From positions 1 to 16,624 of the forward strand of contig CALBSQ010000352.1 in NCBI GenBank assembly GCA_937967325.1: a stretch of 16,624 nucleotides of DNA. The letters run 5' to 3'. The notes under the pieces are model-generated. The model saw nothing but the letters and a program-made list of their open reading frames with translations. It was not told the origin of the DNA and made no database searches. This DNA comes from an uncultured Chloroflexota bacterium. GTDB taxonomy: Bacteria > Chloroflexota > UBA4733. Positions 1 to 5,692 of this stretch are shown piece by piece. Every line of letters starts with the position of its first letter. Positions within the stretch are counted from its first letter, which is position 1. The position numbers were made by a program, and so were the translations under genes.

Positions 1-789
1 CACCATCTTGCCAGCGCGTAGCCGCTGCAGCGCCTCTTCGACGGGGATTAGGGGCAAGGGCGCCGGGGCGATGAGGCGAGGGGACGATGAGGCGAGTGAG
101 ATTGTGGAGGCTGGAGGCAAAACGGAATCGCTGGTCCATCCCGCGGATTGCGCGTGCCTCCTCGGTTCGCCCTCACGCCGAGTCGCCTCATCGCCCCCTC
201 GCCTCATCGCCCCGGCGCCCCCGTACAGCCGTTCCGCGTACTTGGCCAGGATGTCCACCTCGAGATTGACGGTGTCGCCCACTCGCCAGTGGGAAAAGAT
301 GGTGTGATCGAGCGTGAAGCGGACGAGCGAAACACGGAAAGCGTCCTCGGTGCAGTCGACGACGGTCAGACTGGCTCCGTCGACGGCGATGTAGCCCTTC
401 TCCACGACATAGCGCAGTAAGTGACGAGGTGCGGCAATGGTAACGAGCAGCGCCTCTTGCTCTGGAGTAAGATCGACCACGGTTCCCGTGGCGTCGACGT
501 GGCCCTGGACCACGTGGCCACCCAGCCGGCCCCCGTGGGCCAGCGAGCGCTCCAGGTTGACACTGTCGCCGGGACCCAGCATGCCAAGGTTGGACCGGCG
601 GAGCGTCTCCGGCATCACGTCGGCCGCGAACCAGCCATCACCACGACGCGCCACGGTCAGGCAAACGCCATTGACGGCAATACTGTCGCCGAGCGCGGTC
701 CCCTCGAGCGCACGCTGCGCCGCGACCTCCAGCGCCGCCGCTCCGGCTTCCCGGATACGGCCAACCTCTTCGACTATCCCGGTGAACAT
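1..789 (-). CDS. ribE: Riboflavin synthase fused in frame to the N-terminus of DHBP synthase (partial, runs off left edge)
   Basis: Riboflavin synthase makes riboflavin and a pyrimidinedione from two molecules of 6,7-dimethyl-8-ribityllumazine. Residues 1 to about 188 show the family's two tandem lumazine-binding barrels: it opens MFTGIVEEVG and has NGVCLTV, then the second-barrel copies HVVQGHVDATG and DGASLTVV. The normal protein ends near residue 200. Here the frame stays open through a palindromic element (residues about 191-243) and continues as PVEEALQRLRAGKMV, which resembles the first residues of 3,4-dihydroxy-2-butanone-4-phosphate synthase (RibB/RibBA). It is still open at base 1. 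The ATG lies 3 bp after the ribD stop, with GGGGAGG inside the ribD end as ribosome site, so the two are translationally coupled. The riboflavin synthase call is firm. The RibB part rests on about 16 residues. Confidence 0.9.
   Translation of the reverse strand, partial: MFTGIVEEVGRIREAGAAALEVAAQRALEGTALGDSIAVNGVCLTVARRGDGWFAADVMPETLRRSNLGMLGPGDSVNLERSLAHGGRLGGHVVQGHVDATGTVVDLTPEQEALLVTIAAPRHLLRYVVEKGYIAVDGASLTVVDCTEDAFRVSLVRFTLDHTIFSHWRVGDTVNLEVDILAKYAERLYGGAGAMRRGGDEATRREGEPRRHAQSAGWTSDSVLPPASTISLASSSPRLIAPAPLPLIPVEEALQRLRAGKMV
60..218. repeat. Palindromic element with 36-bp arms inside the ribE-ribB frame
   Basis: Bases 60-95 pair with 183-218 with a single mismatch, leaving an 87-bp centre. 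Each arm is built from a direct duplication of a 15-16-bp unit containing CGATGAGGCGA. The element has no stop in the ribE frame and encodes the low-complexity linker between the two enzyme domains. It looks like a non-autonomous palindromic (MITE- or REP-like) insertion; no transposase and no clear target duplication are visible. Confidence 0.85.
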
Positions 790-792
790 CGC

Positions 793-1968
793 TCAACCTC
801 CCCTGTGCAGAACGCCGGAAACCGGCGACCGAGCCGCCAGCCGCCCATCCGGCGGCAAGCGTCCTTCGATGAGATAATCCTCGCCTAGTGGGAGCGTCCG
901 TACATGCTCCAGGGTGAGCGCGTCGGTCAGGCGCTCCGTGCCACGACCGCCAACCGGGCCGGGCGCGTCGCGTCCACCGATCAGCTTCGGCGCCACCACC
1001 ACCGCGACCTCGTCGGCCAGCCCATGCTCCAGCACGCTGGCGTGGACCTCAGCGCCTCCTTCGACCAGAACGTGGAGCAGCCCCCGCCGCCCCAACTGTT
1101 CGAGCGCGACGCGCACATCGACCCTGCCGGTCGTGTCCGCTGCGACGATGCATACTTCTGCGCCGGTCGCGACGACCGCCGAGCAAGCGGCGGTTGTAGC
1201 CCGCTTGGTGGCGAAGAGCAAGGTGTGCGCCGCCAGTTCCGGGGACAGCAGCGCAGCGTGCAAGGGCAGGCGGCAGTGGCTATCCAAAACGACGCGCAAC
1301 GGCCCCTGCGGTCGTGAATCTCTCACCACCAGCTCCTCCAGCGAGAGACGAACGGTCAGCCGCGGGTCGTCCGCGACGACCGTGCCGACGCCAACTAGCA
1401 CGGCGTCGACAGCGTCGCGCAATCGGTGGGCCCACAGCAGCGCTTCTCGTCCGCTGATCCAGCGCGCGTCCCCCGTACGGCTGCTGATGCGCCCGTCCAG
1501 CGTCATGGCCCATTTGACCGTGACGTAGGGCAGGCCGGTCCGGACGTGCTTGAAGAACGGACGGAGCAGGCGTGACGCCTCATCCAGGCCATCGTGGAGT
1601 CGGATCGTGACACCCGAGGCCCGCAACCGCGCCAGGCCCTTGCCGGCCACCAGGGGATTCGGATCCTCAACCGCGACGACGACCGAGGCAACGCCGGCGG
1701 CGATCACGGCGTTCGTGCAAGGCGGAGTGCGGCCGTAGTGGCAGCACGGCTCCAGCGTCACGTAGAGTGTGCTGCCACCAGCGAGCGGTCCGGCCTGACG
1801 CAACGCCATCACCTCGGCGTGCGGTCCGCCGGGCGGCTGGGTGTGGCCGCGTCCGATCACCTGGCCATCGCGCACCAGCACGGCGCCAACCGGCGGATTG
1901 GGCGCCGTCCGGCCACGCGCAAGCTCCGCCTCAGCCAGCGCCAGAGTCATGAACGTCGAAGCCGTCAT
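793..1968 (-). CDS. ribD: Bifunctional riboflavin biosynthesis deaminase/reductase RibD
   Basis: RibD carries out the second and third steps of riboflavin synthesis: deamination of the GTP-derived diaminopyrimidine and NADPH-dependent reduction of its ribosyl side chain. The N-terminal deaminase domain (about residues 1-145) has the zinc site: H50-A-E52 and PCCHYGRTPPC with C75 and C84. The C-terminal reductase domain begins about residue 148 with VKWAMTLDGRISS and WISG, the usual RibD pattern. At 391 residues it is slightly longer than typical (about 360-370). The start at 1968 has a G-rich AGGTGAGGG directly before ATG. A second in-frame ATG, six codons in, has no ribosome site. It is first in the rib operon behind the FMN riboswitch and is followed after 3 bp by ribE. 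Confidence 0.95.
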   Translation of the reverse strand: MTASTFMTLALAEAELARGRTAPNPPVGAVLVRDGQVIGRGHTQPPGGPHAEVMALRQAGPLAGGSTLYVTLEPCCHYGRTPPCTNAVIAAGVASVVVAVEDPNPLVAGKGLARLRASGVTIRLHDGLDEASRLLRPFFKHVRTGLPYVTVKWAMTLDGRISSRTGDARWISGREALLWAHRLRDAVDAVLVGVGTVVADDPRLTVRLSLEELVVRDSRPQGPLRVVLDSHCRLPLHAALLSPELAAHTLLFATKRATTAACSAVVATGAEVCIVAADTTGRVDVRVALEQLGRRGLLHVLVEGGAEVHASVLEHGLADEVAVVVAPKLIGGRDAPGPVGGRGTERLTDALTLEHVRTLPLGEDYLIEGRLPPDGRLAARSPVSGVLHRGG

Positions 1969-2056
1969 CCCTCACCTGCATACGCCCAGAGGGCAGGGGA
2001 AAGGGATGCAACGCGCGGACAGCTCGATCAGAGCTGCTCCGGAAACCACCGGCTCG

Positions 2057-2099
2057 CCAAAACATTCGTGCCCGAAAGGTGCATCCACCCTTCGGGCAC
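2057..2099 (-). terminator. Intrinsic terminator hairpin of the FMN riboswitch leader
   Basis: On the minus strand a 14-bp stem (one G-U pair), arms 2086-2099 and 2068-2081 with a 4-nt loop, is followed by GAATGTTTTGG. It lies between the FMN aptamer and the ribD start, where a ligand-controlled terminator belongs. The U-tract is short, so attenuation by this stem is inferred. Confidence 0.7.
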
Positions 2100-2114
2100 G
2101 CGCGCCAACCGGTG

Positions 2115-2252
2115 CGCCTTCTCCCATCCGGACTGTACCGTCGGCTCCGGAGTCTCACCGGATCCTGCAACGACCTCATCAGTCGCCGCTCGCGGGCTCT
2201 ACCGCCGATCGGGAATTGGCAGCCAGGCTGCCTCACCCTGCCCCGAAGGCCA
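2115..2252 (-). ncRNA. FMN riboswitch (RFN element)
   Basis: Read on the minus strand, the segment begins GGCCTTCGGGGCAGGGTGA and continues with ATTCCCGATCGGCGGTA, then AGCCCGCGAGC, GGATCCGGTGAGA, CCGGAGCCGACGGTACAGT and CCGGATGGGAGAAGG. These are the conserved blocks of the RFN aptamer in the correct order. It lies upstream of ribD with a terminator-type hairpin between. From the known behaviour of the class, FMN binding should switch off the rib operon. Confidence 0.97.
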
Positions 2253-2276
2253 ATCGAAATATTCAGTTCAACAGGC

Positions 2277-2305
2277 AGTATAGCACGTGGCGAGCTAACC
2301 GGACG
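2277..2305 (-). promoter_or_regulatory. Probable promoter of the riboflavin operon
   Basis: TATACT on the minus strand (2277-2282) is a good -10 box, about 25 nt upstream of the aptamer, which fits a start just ahead of the riboswitch. The -35 position (near 2300-2305) is not consensus and falls at the end hairpin of the neighbouring palindromic element. Confidence 0.5.
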
Positions 2306-2443
2306 CTAAAGCGTCCGGCTCACAGGACGAAGCCCCACAAGGGGGCTCTTCAGTCGGCGGCCTCGTCGCCATATTCCCGAACCAACCTTCCGTCCGGGCA
2401 GCCCCAAATGGGCTTCGTCCTGTGAGCCGGACCATTCATGGTC
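2301..2443. repeat. Palindromic element with hairpin-capped ends
   Basis: Bases 2313-2335 are an exact 23-bp inverted copy of 2410-2432. Each end also carries its own small hairpin: GGACGC-taaa-GCGTCC at 2301-2316 and GACCAT-tc-ATGGTC at 2430-2443. The 74-bp centre has no coding signal. It sits between the stop of a dehydrogenase gene (2465) and the rib promoter. It is unlike the element at 60-218 in sequence. Confidence 0.85.
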
Positions 2444-2464
2444 TGGTTCTGGCGCCAGCCGCGC

Positions 2465-3694
2465 CTACACTGGCCAGTGGGCGTCGATCTCCCGCTGGTA
2501 CGTGCCAGCCCGGCCTGCCAGCACATCGGCGACTTTGACGGCGTGGCCGGTATAGCCCGACTCATAGACGGCCAACGGCACGGCCAGCGTCTTGAGGCCT
2601 TCCTCCCCATCGACCTCGGGGCGGCCGCCGGTGCGAACGGCCTCGAAAAAGTCGTGCAGCTCGATGGCAAACGCGTCCGTGACCCCACCGGGGAAGACGC
2701 GCTCGCGCTCCTCGACAGAGAGCGACGCCAGGTATTGCTCGTTGAGCTCCTCCAGTGTGGTGACCTGACCGTCGGTCGTGCGGAGCTCGCCGCCATCCAT
2801 GAAAAGGTGGTAGACCGCATACATGCTCTGCGTCCCCGTGTCGCTGAGCGAGCCGTTGCTGCCATACAGAATGAGGCTGCTGTTGCCGTCTCCGGATAAT
2901 CCGGCGGACCATGTCCAGCTCCCCACGACACCGCTGGCGAAGGAGAACGTCACCAAGGCGGTGTTCTCCCGACCTTCCTGCACCGTGTTGACGCCATCGG
3001 GCCGGAAGCCGCGAAGCTCGGCGTACACCTGATCGATTTCGCCGAACAACACGCGGATGGTGTCCATGAAATGGAAGCCGCTATCGACGACCATGGCGCC
3101 GCCGGACATCAACCGGTCGGCGCGCCAGTTCTCGCGCACGGGGCGGCGCTCCGGCGCTGGAGTCGCGGATGCGGCGGGGCGCTGCACGGGTTGCCGCTGG
3201 CGCACATCGTGGCAGAAGAAGGCACGAGGATCGCCGATCAACCGCGCCGTATTGATGGCCCAGTGCGCCGCCCGCTGCCCCGGCATACGCCGCATCGGGA
3301 CGGCAGTCGCCAGCACCTTGCGGGCGCGCTGCTGGGCGGCTATCAGGGCACGCCCGGTCTTGACGGTCACGGTAAACGGCTTCTCCAGCACCACATGGCA
3401 GCCGGCCTCGAACGCGTCGATCCCCGCAACGTGGTGAAGACCGTGGGGCAGACAGATGTCGACAGCATCCAATTTCGCCGCCGTCAACATCTGCTTGTAA
3501 TCGCCGAATACCTGGGGCCGCTGGCCGAAGTGTTCGGCGGCCCAATCGGCGGCAATCTCGGCATTGGGCAGCGCGCTATCCGCGCACGCTGCCAGCTCGA
3601 CGTCGCGATCGCGGTCGACCGTCCGCAGCTTTTCCAGCGCCGTCAGGTGCGCGTTGCGCGCAATGCCACCGCAGCCGATAAGTCCCAAGCGCAT
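2465..3694 (-). CDS. Gfo/Idh/MocA-family oxidoreductase (first of two)
   Basis: An NAD(P)-dependent dehydrogenase of the glucose-fructose oxidoreductase/inositol dehydrogenase type, probably acting on a sugar or cyclitol; the substrate cannot be told. The N-terminal Rossmann fold starts GLIGCGGIA (residues 4-12). The signature EKP lies at 104-106 in VVLEKPFTVT. The C-terminal domain carries D204-S-G-F-H208-x2-D211, the usual active-site D-x-G-x-H-x2-D pattern. I chose ATG at 3694 (409 residues) because GGAGGAG lies 9-10 bp upstream and it begins exactly at the Rossmann strand. A longer frame to 3772 would overlap the preceding gene by 62 bp. It follows its paralogue after 16 bp, so they probably form one operon. 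Confidence 0.9.
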   Translation of the reverse strand: MRLGLIGCGGIARNAHLTALEKLRTVDRDRDVELAACADSALPNAEIAADWAAEHFGQRPQVFGDYKQMLTAAKLDAVDICLPHGLHHVAGIDAFEAGCHVVLEKPFTVTVKTGRALIAAQQRARKVLATAVPMRRMPGQRAAHWAINTARLIGDPRAFFCHDVRQRQPVQRPAASATPAPERRPVRENWRADRLMSGGAMVVDSGFHFMDTIRVLFGEIDQVYAELRGFRPDGVNTVQEGRENTALVTFSFASGVVGSWTWSAGLSGDGNSSLILYGSNGSLSDTGTQSMYAVYHLFMDGGELRTTDGQVTTLEELNEQYLASLSVEERERVFPGGVTDAFAIELHDFFEAVRTGGRPEVDGEEGLKTLAVPLAVYESGYTGHAVKVADVLAGRAGTYQREIDAHWPV

Positions 3695-3710
3695 TAGATC
3701 AGTCTCCTCC

Positions 3711-4721
3711 CTACCGCTCCGGAAGCGTGACCACCTGCCGAGTCTTCGCGGACTCATAGGCAGCCCAGGCAATCTCCACCACCTTCAGGCCGTCGAGGCC
3801 AGTGACGACCGGCGTCGTCCCTGTCAGCGCCGCTTCAGCGAACTTGTCCAGCTCATACGCCACGCCGGGCGGAACCTGCACCTCCTCCAGCTTGATCACG
3901 GTCGCTTCTTTCTGGTCGAAACGCTTCCACTCGAGCGTGCCACGGTTGCCCCAACCGTTGTAGCGGATGGCCCCTTCGGTCCCTTGCACCGCGCCGCTGG
4001 TCGACGACAGCGCGCTGGCGCTGCTGGTATAGAGGCAGCCAACCGCGCCACCGCGGAAACGCAACGACACAAAGGCGAGGTCGGGATAGTCGGCGGCCGG
4101 ATGCATGTAGTTGCCGGCCTCCGCATAGACGCTGGCGACGTCACCGCCCAGACAGCGCAGCAAGTCGATCTCGTGGGCGTTGATCTCCAGGAGCAAGCCA
4201 CCCGACGACTCCAGGCGGGAGCGCCAGTGCGCCGACCACACCCCCCCGGAGCCGCCGGCCACGCGCGTGACCTGCGCGGAGATCACCTGACCGATCGAAC
4301 CGTTGTCGACCAGCTCGCGCACCTTGATGAAGGGCGACAGAAAGCGCAGCACCTGCCCCACCATGAGGGTGACCTTCGCCTCCGACGCCGCGGCGATGAT
4401 CGCCTCGCAGTCCGCCACGTGGACGGCGAACGGCTTCTCACAGAACACGTGCTTGCCGGCACGCGCCGCGGCGACGGCCATCTCCTTGTGCATGAAAGGT
4501 GGGCTGGCAATGGTCACCGCGTCGACCAAGTCGCCGCTCAACAGTGCTTCGTAGCCGCCGACCCACGGCACGTCGATCTCCGTAGCCAGCTTCCGACCGC
4601 GCTCCTCATCGGTATCCGACACCGCGGTGACCCGCGCCCGACTCCAGGTCTGGATTCCTCGCGCGTGACTGGTACCCATGCCGCCGGCCCCGATCACGCC
4701 AATGCGTAGCTGCTCAGCCAT
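3711..4721 (-). CDS. Gfo/Idh/MocA-family oxidoreductase (second, upstream gene of the pair)
   Basis: A second dehydrogenase of the same family, 336 residues. The Rossmann motif GVIGAGGMG is at residues 8-16, EKP at 95-97 in VFCEKPFAV, and the catalytic-type pattern around H183 and D186 in LLLEINAHEIDLLRCLGG. The start at 4721 is set by homology with the family (Met a few residues before the first strand). The in-frame ATG at 4769 adds 16 residues without family similarity and overlaps a possible -10 box. The ribosome site ahead of 4721 is weak. The protein differs clearly from its downstream neighbour, so this is not a recent duplication. Two such enzymes side by side usually work in one sugar or inositol pathway, but no transporter or kinase is in the window to name it. 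Confidence 0.9.
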   Translation of the reverse strand: MAEQLRIGVIGAGGMGTSHARGIQTWSRARVTAVSDTDEERGRKLATEIDVPWVGGYEALLSGDLVDAVTIASPPFMHKEMAVAAARAGKHVFCEKPFAVHVADCEAIIAAASEAKVTLMVGQVLRFLSPFIKVRELVDNGSIGQVISAQVTRVAGGSGGVWSAHWRSRLESSGGLLLEINAHEIDLLRCLGGDVASVYAEAGNYMHPAADYPDLAFVSLRFRGGAVGCLYTSSASALSSTSGAVQGTEGAIRYNGWGNRGTLEWKRFDQKEATVIKLEEVQVPPGVAYELDKFAEAALTGTTPVVTGLDGLKVVEIAWAAYESAKTRQVVTLPER

Positions 4722-4760
4722 TGCCGTCCGTTTCTTGTGGTCCTGCGCTCCTCGTGCGCC

Positions 4761-4766
4761 ATCATA
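4761..4766 (-). promoter_or_regulatory. Possible -10 box for the dehydrogenase pair
   Basis: TATGAT on the minus strand, about 40 bp upstream of the start at 4721. No recognisable -35 hexamer accompanies it, so support is weak. Confidence 0.25.
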
Positions 4767-4869
4767 CACACTTTTGGGCCAGCCACATCCCAGGGCAGCG
4801 GACCATCCGCTACGCTGCGTTGGCGGCGAGTGCGGGTCGTCGCCTTGGAGACAGGTAGGCTACGCAGCC

Positions 4870-5379
4870 ATGGAGCATCGACTGCCCCCTAGCGAGGCGA
4901 ACGGGTCAACGGGACCCACGCGCCACTTTACCGTGGCGACGTTCGTCGTCCGAGACCGCCTGGTGCTCTTGCTGCACCACCGCAAGCTGCAACGCTGGCT
5001 GCCTCCGGGCGGGCACATCGAGCCGGACGAGCTGCCCGACACCGCGGCGCGGCGTGAGGTGTACGAGGAGGCGGGGATCAGCGTGCGCCTGTTGCCGGAA
5101 CGGGCAGATGGGCAGCCCGGTCCGGCGCGGTTAGCCCGGCCGGAGGGGATTCAGCTCGAGCGGATTGCGCCCGGACACGAACACATCGATCTCATCTACT
5201 TTGCGGTTCCCACCGGGAGCACGGCGCTCACGGCGAGCCCACGAGAAGTCAACCGGATCGGATGGTACCGCCTCGAGGAGCTGGCCGAGCTTGGGGTGTC
5301 GGCAGAGATACGCGCCTGGGCAGACCAGGCCGTTGCAACCGTGCAGCGAAGGCTCGGAGCGACGCGCCCTGGTGGCTGA
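4870..5379 (+). CDS. Nudix hydrolase
   Basis: Nudix enzymes hydrolyse nucleoside diphosphates linked to another group. The complete Nudix box is present: G48-x5-E54-x7-R62-E63-V-Y-E66-E67-A-G69-I, with the Glu residues that bind the catalytic metal. At 169 residues, one Nudix domain fills the protein. ATG at 4870 was chosen because it precedes the first strand (TVATFVVRDR) and AGGTAGG lies 10 bp upstream; the longer open frame to 4678 runs into the divergent gene and has no domain similarity. The substrate is unknown. It is divergent from the dehydrogenase pair, with a 148-bp spacer, and is followed by a strong hairpin. Confidence 0.9.
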   Translation: MEHRLPPSEANGSTGPTRHFTVATFVVRDRLVLLLHHRKLQRWLPPGGHIEPDELPDTAARREVYEEAGISVRLLPERADGQPGPARLARPEGIQLERIAPGHEHIDLIYFAVPTGSTALTASPREVNRIGWYRLEELAELGVSAEIRAWADQAVATVQRRLGATRPGG

Positions 5380-5399
5380 ACGGTATCTCGCCGGGGTCA

Positions 5400-5432
5400 A
5401 ATCGCTTCGGGGCGAAATGCCCCGAAGCGATT
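5400..5432 (+). terminator. Strong hairpin after the Nudix gene, probable terminator
   Basis: A perfect 14-bp stem (5400-5413 with 5419-5432) and 5-nt loop begins 21 bp after the Nudix stop. Only TTGT follows it, so it lacks a true U-tract. It may be factor-assisted or simply block RNA decay. Confidence 0.5.
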
Positions 5433-5692
5433 GTCGTCGCAGATCTCCGGTATTCGAGCCTACCGAGATCGCTACCCACCTAGGATGAAACCAACCAAGG
5501 CAATCCCCAACGGGATGCAATAGGGTACCGCCCCGAAGTGTCGTGGTCAAGTTGTCCCGCGTAACTTCACACATACTTGACAGACCGCCAGCCCATATCG
5601 AACGGAACGGAGTATGATGGTGGCACGACGCCGCACTGCCCCGGCCCGCTTGTTGCCGTCGATCCGGTGGCGATGGTGTAAAGGATCTGCCC
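5433..5692 (+). other. Non-coding leader region with further hairpins
   Basis: No gene is seen here. Two more stems occur: 5442-5452 with 5461-5470 (10 bp with one bulge) and 5500-5507 with 5512-5518 (7 bp with one bulge). A TTGACA at 5577-5582 has no -10 box at normal spacing. The ribosome site AAAGGA is just before the next start at 5693. Confidence 0.4.

Noticed and set aside
55..57. TTG as a separate start for RibB
   Set aside because: No ribosome site upstream; the preceding bases are the GC-rich arm of the palindrome, so fusion is more likely.
366..587. Small minus-strand frame within the ribE region
   Set aside because: It lies in another frame of the riboflavin synthase gene, which has complete family motifs.
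3695..3772. Upstream start for the first Gfo/Idh gene
   Set aside because: It would overlap the preceding gene and adds residues with no family similarity; ATG at 3694 has a good ribosome site.
5577..5618. TTGACA (5577-5582) and TATGAT (5613-5618) as a promoter for adaptor A
   Set aside because: The spacer would be 30 bp; neither box has a partner at 16-18 bp.
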